Shown piece by piece: positions 26,840-34,853 of a stretch of DNA of 46,089 nt. Numbering within the stretch: position 1 is the first letter of the stretch; every line of letters begins with the position of its first letter. The notes beneath the pieces were generated by a model. The model did not search any database. It saw only the letters and a list, made by a program, of their open reading frames with translations, and was not told the origin of the DNA. Both the position numbers and the translations under genes were made by a program. Source of the DNA: Streptococcaceae bacterium (GTDB lineage: Bacteria > Bacillota > Bacilli > Lactobacillales > Streptococcaceae); assembly GCA_022484805.1 (NCBI GenBank), contig JAKVKP010000019.1, positions 1-46,089 of the forward strand, in the 5' to 3' direction.

Positions 26840-27928
26840 CTAAAGCGCTAATGCTTGTTTTAAGTCAGCAATCAGATCTGTTTCAGATTCAATACCAACA
26901 GATAATCTTAATAGATCAGCTGTTAAGCCATAGCCTTCACGTATCTCTTTTGGAATATCCAAGTGGGTTTGAGTCGTTGGATAAGTAATTAAGCTTTCAA
27001 CACCACCCAAGCTTTCGGCAAAAGTAAATAATTTCAAGTGATTTAAAATACTAGGAATTTTACTTTCATCTTGAACCTTAAAGCTAATCATGCCACCATT
27101 TCCGGGATAAAGGACAGTTTTAACTGCTGGCTGTGCCTCTAAAAATTGAACAATTGCCTGTGCATTTGCTGTTGCCTGCTTCATTCTAAGTGCCAAAGTT
27201 TTTAAACCACGCATTACCAAAAATGAATCAAATGGTGATAAAACCGCACCCTTCGTATTTAAGCTGTAACGTAATTTCTCTGCAAGATTCTGATCTCTAA
27301 CAATAACTGCACCCGCAAGTACATCATTATGTCCACTTAAATATTTAGTGGCAGAATGTAAAACAACATCCGCACCTTGCTTTAATGGCTGCTGATAAAC
27401 AGGCGTGTAGAAAGTATTATCGACTACTACCTTGGCATTGAATTGATGTGCTAAATCAGAAATCTTTTGAATGTCAAATTCAAACATTAGTGGATTCGTA
27501 GGTGTTTCAAGATAAACAACATCTGTATCTTTATTAATTAATGCAACCAAATCTGCCTCAGTTGTTGCATATTCAAAGGAATAAAGCCCGTTTTCTTCAA
27601 GTTGATTAAAATATCTAAAAGTACCGCCGTACAAATCACGCACACATACAAAATGGGAGCCGACTGGAAATACTTCTGTCGCTAAAACAATTGCACTCAT
27701 ACCACTACTAGTTGCAAAAGCATAATCGCCAGCTTCAATTGCTGCTAAGCCAAGTTCTAGCTGCTCACGTGTTGGATTTTGGGTTCTTGTATAATCAAAT
27801 CCTGTTGATTGACCAAATTCTGGGTGCTGGTATGTTGTTGAAAAATGAATCGGAGTTGCCAATGCACCAGTTACCTTATCGGTACGTGTGCCAATTTGTG
27901 CTAAAATTGTTTCTAATTCTTTGGTCAT
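26840..27928 (-). CDS. Cystathionine gamma-synthase / beta-lyase family enzyme
   Basis: A 362-residue PLP enzyme of the Cys/Met metabolism family. The PLP Lys is residue 195 (LHSATKYLSGHNDVLAG). The family N-terminus GALATPIHFSTTYQHP and the YTRTQNPTRE motif are present, as is the C-terminal RLSVGIE. Cystathionine gamma-synthase, beta-lyase and O-acetylhomoserine sulfhydrylase cannot be told apart by eye; YTRTQNPTRE favours the MetI/MetB group. It has a GGAGG ribosome site. Upstream is a 10-bp inverted repeat that could be an operator. With the downstream PatB-like gene and GshF it forms a sulfur amino-acid block. Confidence 0.87.
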   Translation of the reverse strand: MTKELETILAQIGTRTDKVTGALATPIHFSTTYQHPEFGQSTGFDYTRTQNPTREQLELGLAAIEAGDYAFATSSGMSAIVLATEVFPVGSHFVCVRDLYGGTFRYFNQLEENGLYSFEYATTEADLVALINKDTDVVYLETPTNPLMFEFDIQKISDLAHQFNAKVVVDNTFYTPVYQQPLKQGADVVLHSATKYLSGHNDVLAGAVIVRDQNLAEKLRYSLNTKGAVLSPFDSFLVMRGLKTLALRMKQATANAQAIVQFLEAQPAVKTVLYPGNGGMISFKVQDESKIPSILNHLKLFTFAESLGGVESLITYPTTQTHLDIPKEIREGYGLTADLLRLSVGIESETDLIADLKQALAL

Positions 27929-27979
27929 TTCTTGCCTCCACTATAAAAATTTGTCTATTGAACTTAGTTTAACAAAAAA

Positions 27980-28017
27980 AATTGAAAATGTTTATTATTT
28001 TCAGAATATTTTCAATT
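27980..28017. promoter_or_regulatory. Inverted repeat upstream of the trans-sulfuration operon
   Basis: AATTGAAAAT (27980-27989) and ATTTTCAATT (28008-28017) are perfect 10-bp arms 18 nt apart, about 50-90 nt upstream of the ATG at 27928. A LysR-type sulfur regulator site is one possibility. I could not place a confident promoter here. Confidence 0.4.
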
Positions 28018-28061
28018 AAATATGAAAAGAAGCTGTTAATTTTGCTCAATTAAAAATCTGA

Positions 28062-28198
28062 AAATAGCCTAATCACGTATTCATTAAGTCAAGCGTACTT
28101 TCGCTTTATCTTATCGATGAAGTTATTTGAATAATTTATTAAATTTAACCTGTAAGATGATGCGAAATACATTTGATAGAAAAATGAATATCAGGCTA
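28062..28198. repeat. Palindromic intergenic repeat H1 (about 137 bp)
   Basis: Arms TAGCCT-N7-TATTCATT at the left and AATGAATA-TC-AGGCTA at the right pair. An inner pair TTTCGC-TTT-ATCTTA / TAAGAT-GAT-GCGAAA continues the stem. The left end recurs at 32417. The 438-nt gap 27929-28366 holds this repeat, the upstream inverted repeat of the trans-sulfuration operon and the purB terminator, and no gene. Confidence 0.68.
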
Positions 28199-28280
28199 AA
28201 ACAATTATAGCGATGTCCAACGTCACTGATTATTTTGGCATTCGCCTAATTACGAAGATTTTTAATTACAAATATCAAGT

Positions 28281-28309
28281 AAAAAAAGGCTGGAATTTTA
28301 TCCAACCTT
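28281..28309 (-). terminator. purB terminator
   Basis: On the minus strand AAGGTTGGA, 6-nt loop, TCCAGCCTT (one U-G pair), followed by a run of T (28285-28281), 58 nt after the purB stop. Confidence 0.8.
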
Positions 28310-28366
28310 CTTTAAATTATTAGTAAATAGCTTTAAAAATATAAATGATATACTTCACTACAGCAA

Positions 28367-29671
28367 TTATTTAGTTTCACCTAAGCCAACACGTTCAAAA
28401 ATTTCATCAACCCGTTTTAGGTGATAGGTTGGATCAAAGGCAGCATCTAAATCTGCTTTTGATAACTGGCTTGTTACTCGTTCATCTGCTTCAAGCAAGG
28501 GTCTAAAATCAACTTGGTTATCCCAGCTTTCGGCAGTTTTTGGTTGAACAAGGTCATAGGCTGCTTCTCGAGTCATTCCCTTTTCAATTAAGCTTAACAT
28601 AACATGTTGCGAATAAATCAAGCCAAAGGTTGCATTCATGTTACGCTTCATATTTTCTGGGAAAACTGTTAAGTTTTTAACAATGTTAGAAAAACGATTT
28701 AACATATAGTCTAATAAAATGGTCGTATCTGGTAAGATGATTCGCTCAGCAGAAGAATGTGAAATATCACGTTCATGCCACAATGCGACATCCTCAAACG
28801 CAGTCACAACATGACCACGAATCACTCGCGCCAAACCAGTCATATTTTCTGAACCTATTGGATTACGCTTATGAGGCATTGCTGATGAACCTTTTTGACC
28901 TTTAGCAAAAAATTCTTCCACTTCGCGTTGCTCTGATTTTTGCAAACCACGGATTTCAGTCGCCATTCTTTCAATTGAGGTCGCAATTAAAGCCATTGAT
29001 GAAACATACTCAGCATGCAAATCACGAGGTAAAACCTGAGTTGAAATCTCTTGTGCGCGAATACCAAGCTTGTCACAAACATATGCCTCAACAAAAGGCG
29101 GAATATTCGCAAAAGTGCCTACTGCACCTGAAATTTTACCAGCTTCAACCCCTTTGGCAGCATGCTCAAAGCGTTCGATATTACGTTTCATTTCAGAGTA
29201 CCAATGTGCTAATTTTAAGCCAAAGGTCGTTGGCTCAGCATGAACACCATGAGTCCGCCCCATCATAATGGTATATTTATGAGCCTTCGCTTTCTCACCA
29301 ATCACCTCAGTAAATTTCACTAGATCCTCACGTAAAATATCATTCGCCTGCTTGAGCAAGTATCCGTATGCTGTGTCAACAACATCGGTAGAAGTGAGAC
29401 CAAAATGAACCCATTTTCTTTCTTCACCTAATGTTTCAGATACGGCGCGTGTAAAAGCAACAACATCATGACGTGTTTCCTTTTCGATTTCTAAAATACG
29501 CGCAACATCAAAATCAGCATTTTCACGAATTTTCGCAACATCTGTCTTTGGAATTTCCCCAAGCTCTGCCCAAGCTTCGTCTGCTAAAATTTCAACTTCT
29601 AGCCAAGCACGATACTTATTTTCCTCAGTCCAAATATTACCCATTTCTGGGCGAGTATAACGATCAATCAC
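28367..29671 (-). CDS. purB: Adenylosuccinate lyase
   Basis: A 434-residue fumarase-superfamily lyase that acts twice in purine synthesis, releasing fumarate from SAICAR and from adenylosuccinate. The signature loop is [16 protein letters not shown], which contains the catalytic Ser; the catalytic His region is [16 protein letters not shown]. The start is GTG at 29671, about 10 nt after GGAGG; no nearer in-frame ATG exists. It lies 103 nt downstream of purK and is followed by a terminator, so it probably ends a purE-purK-purB transcript. Confidence 0.96.
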   Translation of the reverse strand: MIDRYTRPEMGNIWTEENKYRAWLEVEILADEAWAELGEIPKTDVAKIRENADFDVARILEIEKETRHDVVAFTRAVSETLGEERKWVHFGLTSTDVVDTAYGYLLKQANDILREDLVKFTEVIGEKAKAHKYTIMMGRTHGVHAEPTTFGLKLAHWYSEMKRNIERFEHAAKGVEAGKISGAVGTFANIPPFVEAYVCDKLGIRAQEISTQVLPRDLHAEYVSSMALIATSIERMATEIRGLQKSEQREVEEFFAKGQKGSSAMPHKRNPIGSENMTGLARVIRGHVVTAFEDVALWHERDISHSSAERIILPDTTILLDYMLNRFSNIVKNLTVFPENMKRNMNATFGLIYSQHVMLSLIEKGMTREAAYDLVQPKTAESWDNQVDFRPLLEADERVTSQLSKADLDAAFDPTYHLKRVDEIFERVGLGETK

Positions 29672-29774
29672 TTTAATTTCCCTCCATGTTTATAATTCAA
29701 TTATTAATTAAGATTTAACATTATAAATGCAAATCGAAACGCAGCTAATTGCATTCTATATTTAGTTTTCTTTT

Positions 29775-30902
29775 TTATTCCCAAACCTTAGTTTGATAAA
29801 CTGCTTCCAAGGTATCTGAAATATTTTTAGTCAGAATCGTAACATGTCCCATTTTCCGTCCCTTTTTAGCCTCGGATTTACCATAGTAATGAAAATCCCA
29901 ATTTGGTTTTTGATCCACTAAATCAAGGGTTTGATAATACTCATCGCCAAGAATATTAACCATTACTGCTGGTGATAGTAAATTAACATCGCCCAATTCT
30001 AAGCCACAAATTCCCTTAATATGCGTATCAAATTGACTTTGTGAGCATGCTTCAATAGAATAATGTCCAGAATTATGCGGGCGCGGTGCGATTTCATTCA
30101 CATAAATAGCCCCTTCCTGTGTTAAAAACATTTCAACACATAAGGTGCCTGCCAAATTAAGTCCCTCAGCAATTTGTCGCGCAATTCGTTTGGCTTCAAC
30201 TGCTACTTCATCATCAACTCTTGCCGGTACAATCGTTTCAAATAAAATATTATTGCGATGAATATTTTCAGAAACTGGGAAGACAGTGTAATCGCCATTA
30301 CCATTACCAGAGATGATGATTGAAATTTCTTTTTCAAAAGCAATCATTGCTTCTAGAACACAGGTGCTTGAGCGCAATAATTCTAAGGCAGAGGCAACAT
30401 CAGACTGTGAGTAAATCACATACTGTCCCTTACCGTCATAACCCCCGCGAGTTGTTTTAAGCACCGCCGGATAGCCGAGAGTTTCAATTGAGCTTGCAAC
30501 ATCACTTGGATGGATAATCGTCGCATAAGGAGCAATTACAATCCCTTGAGCTTCTAAAAATTCTTTTTCCAATAATCGATCCTGTGAAATTGCTAATAAG
30601 TCAACCCCCTGTGGTACTGGTACGGTTTCAATAATATGATTAATTGCGTCAACATCGACATTTTCAAATTCATAAGTCACTACATCAGAATTGGCAGCGA
30701 GCTCGCTTAATTTGTCTTTATCATCATAGTCGCCAATGATTTGAAAATCGGCAACCTGTGAGGTTGGGCAGTCAATTACTGGGTCTAAAACACCAACACG
30801 GTAGCCCTTATAACGTGCACTGATTGCCATCATTCTACCTAATTGACCGCCGCCAACAATACCAATGGTGCTGCCTGGTTTTAATTTAAACAAGTTTTTC
30901 AC
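29775..30902 (-). CDS. purK: N5-carboxyaminoimidazole ribonucleotide synthase
   Basis: A 375-residue ATP-grasp enzyme that carboxylates AIR to N5-CAIR, the substrate of PurE. Seen are the N-terminal [13 protein letters not shown] dinucleotide-like loop, the ATP-grasp [14 protein letters not shown] and the C-terminal [13 protein letters not shown]. It starts with GTG and overlaps purE by 17 nt, showing translational coupling. Confidence 0.96.
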   Translation of the reverse strand: MKNLFKLKPGSTIGIVGGGQLGRMMAISARYKGYRVGVLDPVIDCPTSQVADFQIIGDYDDKDKLSELAANSDVVTYEFENVDVDAINHIIETVPVPQGVDLLAISQDRLLEKEFLEAQGIVIAPYATIIHPSDVASSIETLGYPAVLKTTRGGYDGKGQYVIYSQSDVASALELLRSSTCVLEAMIAFEKEISIIISGNGNGDYTVFPVSENIHRNNILFETIVPARVDDEVAVEAKRIARQIAEGLNLAGTLCVEMFLTQEGAIYVNEIAPRPHNSGHYSIEACSQSQFDTHIKGICGLELGDVNLLSPAVMVNILGDEYYQTLDLVDQKPNWDFHYYGKSEAKKGRKMGHVTILTKNISDTLEAVYQTKVWE

Positions 30903-31365
30903 TACTTTCTATCGCTTCTTTTGCCATTTTTTTTCTTCGCTTAGTCAAGCTTGCTTCAATTTCTAAATTCTCTATTGATAGGATTTGTGCAGCAAGTAAT
31001 CCTGCATTAATCGCACCAGCCTTACCAATCGCCGTTGTAGCAACTGGAATGCCACCCGGCATTTGCACAATTGATAATAATGAATCTAGCCCCTTAAGTG
31101 CTTTTGATTCAATTGGCACACCAATCACTGGCAATGTAGTTTGAGCAGCAATCATACCTGGTAAATGCGCAGCACCACCAGCACCTGCAATAATTACCTT
31201 AATTCCGTTGGCACGTGCATTTTTTGCAAAATCAAACATTAAATCAGGCGTTCGATGCGCCGATACAACCTGCTTTTCATAAGCAATTTCTAATTCATCA
31301 AGAATATCACAGGCATGTTTCATTGTTGCCCAATCACTAATACTTCCCATTACAATGCTAATCAT
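30886..31365 (-). CDS. purE: N5-CAIR mutase, catalytic subunit
   Basis: A 159-residue class I PurE that moves the carboxylate of N5-CAIR to C4, giving CAIR. Motifs are [18 protein letters not shown] with the active-site His, and [10 protein letters not shown]. It is the first purine gene of the purE-purK(-purB) series. No obvious PurR box was recognised upstream. The 142-nt gap to pyrF contains no clear terminator. Confidence 0.96.
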   Translation of the reverse strand: MISIVMGSISDWATMKHACDILDELEIAYEKQVVSAHRTPDLMFDFAKNARANGIKVIIAGAGGAAHLPGMIAAQTTLPVIGVPIESKALKGLDSLLSIVQMPGGIPVATTAIGKAGAINAGLLAAQILSIENLEIEASLTKRRKKMAKEAIESSEKLV

Positions 31366-31507
31366 TAGAGAACTCCTTTAAAATCCATTATTCAAGTTAA
31401 AGCTTTTTATAAGCTCAAAACCACTAACAGTAATATTTTAACAGAAAAAAAATAGTTGAGCCTTAGATAGCGAATATTTTAAATAATCATATTGATAAAG
31501 TTCGGCT

Positions 31508-32230
31508 TTAATCTTTAATGGTCTGCCATTCAGCTTGGATTTCCAAGTAACTTTTGTAGGGGTTGTCCGCTTGGGTGATTGGACGACCAACAACAATATA
31601 ATCGGAACCAATTGCCTTAGCTTTAGCAGGTGTAACGACACGCTTTTGATCGCCAATTGTCGCTGATTTCGGTCTAATTCCTGGAGTTAGACAGAAAAAA
31701 TTAGCTGGAGTAACTGATTTAATTGCTTCGACTTCGAGGGCAGAGCAAACAACACCAGCTAAACCTGCTTCCGCGGTTTTACTAGCATAATGCTTAACAC
31801 TTTCAATTAGTGGCACCTCGATTAATTGATCACGGTGCATTGCAGCTTCACTCGTTGATGTTAACTGGGTCACCGCAATTAGCTTAGGCACTTGCTTACC
31901 AATTGGCGTTCCCGCCTCTAAACCAGCCTTGGCCGCCTGCATCATCTCAACGCCACCTGCAGCATGGACATTAGTAATTGAGACACCAAGCTTGGCAATA
32001 CCCTTCATCGCCTGACAGACAGTATTTGGAATATCATGTAATTTTAAGTCTAAAAAGACGTCATGCCCCAATGATTTTAACCAAGTTACAATCTCTGGAC
32101 CAGTTTGATAAAAAAGTTCCATGCCAATTTTAACAAATAAGGCTTCATCCTTAGGAAAGCCAACTAAAAACTGGGCAACCTCACTTTGAGTGGCGAAATC
32201 TAAAGCAATTATCGGGCGATTTTCTGACAT
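31508..32230 (-). CDS. pyrF: Orotidine 5'-phosphate decarboxylase
   Basis: A 240-residue TIM-barrel decarboxylase making UMP. The catalytic [11 protein letters not shown] motif carries the essential Lys and Asp, and LTPGIRP binds phosphate near the C-terminus. AAAGGAG precedes the ATG. It is isolated from other pyr genes in this window and sits upstream of the purine genes, an odd but not unprecedented location. Confidence 0.96.
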   Translation of the reverse strand: MSENRPIIALDFATQSEVAQFLVGFPKDEALFVKIGMELFYQTGPEIVTWLKSLGHDVFLDLKLHDIPNTVCQAMKGIAKLGVSITNVHAAGGVEMMQAAKAGLEAGTPIGKQVPKLIAVTQLTSTSEAAMHRDQLIEVPLIESVKHYASKTAEAGLAGVVCSALEVEAIKSVTPANFFCLTPGIRPKSATIGDQKRVVTPAKAKAIGSDYIVVGRPITQADNPYKSYLEIQAEWQTIKD

Positions 32231-32333
32231 TAATACAAACTCCTTTAATAAATTTTAAAATAAAAAATTTTAGTTTACTCAATTTGCAAAAAAAATAATC
32301 AATTGAGTGACAAGTAAAGCTTAATTTTATTAT

Positions 32334-32363
32334 AGCAAAAAGAACAGGCAATTAATTGCCTGT
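32334..32363 (-). terminator. Terminator of the beta-glucoside PTS operon
   Basis: A perfect 20-nt palindrome, ACAGGCAATTAATTGCCTGT (32344-32363), followed on the minus strand by TTCTTTTT. The 315-nt gap 32231-32545 contains this terminator, repeat H2 and the ACTGCTTTC arms, and no gene. Confidence 0.78.
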
Positions 32364-32407
32364 CCTAAATCTATTTTATCTAAGATGCTAAATTTTTTTG
32401 TTCAAAA

Positions 32408-32454
32408 CTCTGAAAAATAGCCTAATCGTGCATTCATTTACTTGGACTGCTTTC
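32408..32454. repeat. Repeat H2, left arm only
   Basis: TCTGAAAAATAGCCTAATCG, then GCATTCATT, matches the left end of the element at 28055-28104 (CTGAAAATAGCCTAATCACG, then TATTCATT). The matching right arm is not visible here, so this looks like a truncated copy. Confidence 0.6.
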
Positions 32455-32512
32455 CTGTATCTCCAAAGTTGCGAAAAGAAAGCAGTCACATCACAATTAA
32501 TAGACTGCTTTC
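32445..32512. repeat. Three alternating GACTGCTTTC arms
   Basis: GACTGCTTTC at 32445-32454, its complement GAAAGCAGTC at 32478-32487, and GACTGCTTTC again at 32503-32512. The middle copy can pair with either neighbour, giving two mutually exclusive 10-bp hairpins just downstream of the PTS IIC stop. Confidence 0.65.
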
Positions 32513-32545
32513 TTGATACATACTTTTATTAATAATTCTTTTTAT

Positions 32546-33892
32546 TTATTCAGCAGCTAAATTGGCTTGTTCTTCTTTTACTAATTTTGCGTCGTACATT
32601 TTGATAAATGGGAAATAAATTGCAAAGGCTAAGAACCCCATTAATACCGCTAGAATAATGGCACGAAAATCACCTGCTGTTCCAATAAATGCTCCTAAGC
32701 CAATTGGAGATGGCCATGGTACCTGCGCAATAATTGGATTTACGAGACCAATCTTAATTGCAAAATAGGCAACAGAAGCACAGCTAATCGGTGCTAAGAA
32801 AAATGGCACTGCAAGATAAGGATTATAGACAATCGGTAATCCAAATATTAATGGCTCATTAATATTAAATAAACCGGGTACAATCGAAGCTTTTCCCAAT
32901 ACCTTTAGCTGTTCACTTTTCGCTAATATAAGAATAAAGATACATAGGCCTAAAGTTGCACCACTACCACCCATAATGACAAAGGAATTGTTGAATTCAC
33001 CCGCAAATGGAATTTGAGCACCATTAGAAATATTTTGTTCCATATTCGTTAAAAGAATAGGGGTAATAAATGCACCGATAATATTAGCACCGTGAATACC
33101 AACTACCCACAAAGCATGGATTAAAAATTCAATAACGACAATACCGAGCCATGTATTGGTCAAATTGGTAACAAAGCCAAAAGGAATTGCGACCATCTTA
33201 AAGACATCAGTTCCTAAGCCAACTAAAATACCATTAATAATCAAAACTGCAAAGGTAATTACAAAAGCAGGTACTAAAGCAGTAAAGGCTCTTGAAACAC
33301 CTGGTGGCACTGCATCTGGCATTTTAATTACCAAATTCTTTTTAACACATAGAACATAGAGGTTTACAGCGATTGCACCCATAATAATTGCCGTGAAAAT
33401 ACCAGAGGTTCCTAAGCGATCTAAGCTTGAACCACCAACACGCCAGCCACCAATTACTGATTCAGAGTCAGTAATACTTTGCACTAATACAAATTTTCCT
33501 TTTTCAAAAACTAGTTCTGGAATGCACATAAAAAAGGCAGCTACCGAAAGTAATGCACCATTCAATGGATTCACATTTACGCCTTCTTCTTCAAAAGTCT
33601 TAGTATATTCATAACCAATTACAATTGAAAAATAGAGAGATAAAATACCCATTGTACATTTGTTGGCAATCATATATAAATCACTAAAGTTAAAAAATGT
33701 ATTATTAAAGAAATCTTCTAAACCTGTAAAAGTCAATGGTAAAATATTAAAAACTAAAAACATTGAGCCAACAATTGTAAAAGGAATACTCGCGACACCC
33801 GCTCCCATGATTGCTCTTACAAAACGAAACGAAGAAATTTTGCCCATTGGACCCATCAAATATTTTTCTAAAACGCTAAAAACTTTATCCAT
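32546..33892 (-). CDS. PTS cellobiose-family IIC permease
   Basis: A 448-residue membrane permease of the lactose/cellobiose family with about ten hydrophobic segments. The substrate signature is the canonical NINEPLIFGLPIVYNPYLAVPF region (Glu in NEP). The ribosome site AGGAGG lies 6 nt before ATG. Last gene of the operon GH1-IIB-regulator-IIA-membrane protein-IIC, followed by a terminator. It pairs with the IIB at 36899 and the IIA at 34517 to import and phosphorylate a beta-glucoside for the GH1 enzyme. Confidence 0.94.
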   Translation of the reverse strand: MDKVFSVLEKYLMGPMGKISSFRFVRAIMGAGVASIPFTIVGSMFLVFNILPLTFTGLEDFFNNTFFNFSDLYMIANKCTMGILSLYFSIVIGYEYTKTFEEEGVNVNPLNGALLSVAAFFMCIPELVFEKGKFVLVQSITDSESVIGGWRVGGSSLDRLGTSGIFTAIIMGAIAVNLYVLCVKKNLVIKMPDAVPPGVSRAFTALVPAFVITFAVLIINGILVGLGTDVFKMVAIPFGFVTNLTNTWLGIVVIEFLIHALWVVGIHGANIIGAFITPILLTNMEQNISNGAQIPFAGEFNNSFVIMGGSGATLGLCIFILILAKSEQLKVLGKASIVPGLFNINEPLIFGLPIVYNPYLAVPFFLAPISCASVAYFAIKIGLVNPIIAQVPWPSPIGLGAFIGTAGDFRAIILAVLMGFLAFAIYFPFIKMYDAKLVKEEQANLAAE

Positions 33893-33956
33893 TTATTGCC
33901 TCCTTTTATTTTTTAATTAAAAAATTGCTGAAAGTGTTTAAAACTAATCTCATTTC

Positions 33957-34475
33957 CTATGATTTAATTGCATTTTGATAAGCAATAATTCGTTGATATT
34001 GTCGATCATCTAAATTTTCTATTTTTTTTAATTTATAAAGCATGCCAAGAGCTATCAAGGCAAGAAATATTGTCAAAATAGTAACCATTATTTTTAACTG
34101 GAATGTATCTTTTAAAAAGGTAAAAAAGATAGAATACAAGGGTGTAAAGGTAAAGACTAGCATCAGTATGCTTATTGCAAGCTGCAGCTGATAGAAATAT
34201 TTAGTCCAAATTGCAGTGTGCTTCGGTGTGCTAAATAGCTTCATTTGCTCCCACATGACACCAAATCCTAGAATTAATAATATGGCAGGCACAATCACAC
34301 CGACTGAACGGCTAAATCCAAGTAATAAGCAACCATACAAATTAATAAATAGAAATAACGCACTAACATAGCGAACTAATAAAAAACGATTAAAATACAT
34401 ATTTTGTAAACTCATTTTTTTTCGGTCATTTTCATATTGTTGTTGATTAATTGACTTATTCCTTGAACCATTCAT
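33957..34475 (-). CDS. Unrecognised four-helix membrane protein in a PTS operon
   Basis: A 172-residue protein that I do not recognise. After a polar, Asn/Gln/Lys-rich N-terminus (about 30 residues) there are two closely spaced hydrophobic segments (about 35-75), a loop, then two more (about 100-155) and a charged C-terminal tail with ENLDDRQYQRII. I chose the ATG at 34475, 8 nt after AAGGA, over upstream ATGs at 34496 and 34481. It sits between IIA and IIC of a cellobiose-type PTS, so a role as an accessory to that permease is possible, but nothing in the sequence shows it. Confidence 0.75.
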   Translation of the reverse strand: MNGSRNKSINQQQYENDRKKMSLQNMYFNRFLLVRYVSALFLFINLYGCLLLGFSRSVGVIVPAILLILGFGVMWEQMKLFSTPKHTAIWTKYFYQLQLAISILMLVFTFTPLYSIFFTFLKDTFQLKIMVTILTIFLALIALGMLYKLKKIENLDDRQYQRIIAYQNAIKS

Positions 34476-34516
34476 CAGCATTTTCCTTTCGTACATAAAT
34501 TAAATCTGATAACTCA

Positions 34517-34831
34517 TTATGGATTTGTCCTCTGATAGAGTAATTTCATTCTTAATGCGACTTCTCTGAGAGTCATTGTTGTCATTAAATGGTCTTGCGC
34601 ATGAACCATAATAATTTCCATCACAATTTCTTTGCCACCGGCATAATCTTGAAGTAATTTTGTCTGTCCTTTATGAGCAAGTAATAATGCCTCGTTAGCA
34701 GCTTCTAATTTTTCGTCTGCTTTATCGAACTCTCCTTGTTCCATATGCGTAAATGCCTCGTGAATCATTGTTCGGGCATTACCACTATGAAGAATTAGCT
34801 CGAAAGCGACAACCTGTAATTTTTCATCCAT
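34517..34831 (-). CDS. PTS lactose/cellobiose-family IIA component
   Basis: A 104-residue IIA phosphocarrier. The motif MVHAQDHLMT gives the active His77 and conserved His81. It lies 22 nt after the regulator gene. The ribosome site AAAGGG is rather distant from the ATG, about 15 nt. Paralogous to the IIA at 244-558 with the same length and motif. Confidence 0.93.
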   Translation of the reverse strand: MDEKLQVVAFELILHSGNARTMIHEAFTHMEQGEFDKADEKLEAANEALLLAHKGQTKLLQDYAGGKEIVMEIIMVHAQDHLMTTMTLREVALRMKLLYQRTNP

Positions 34832-34853
34832 AAGCGATTATTGTCCCTTTCTT

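Noticed and set aside
31438..31656. Minus-strand open frame of 72 codons overlapping the end of pyrF
   Set aside because: An out-of-frame shadow of pyrF with no ribosome site.
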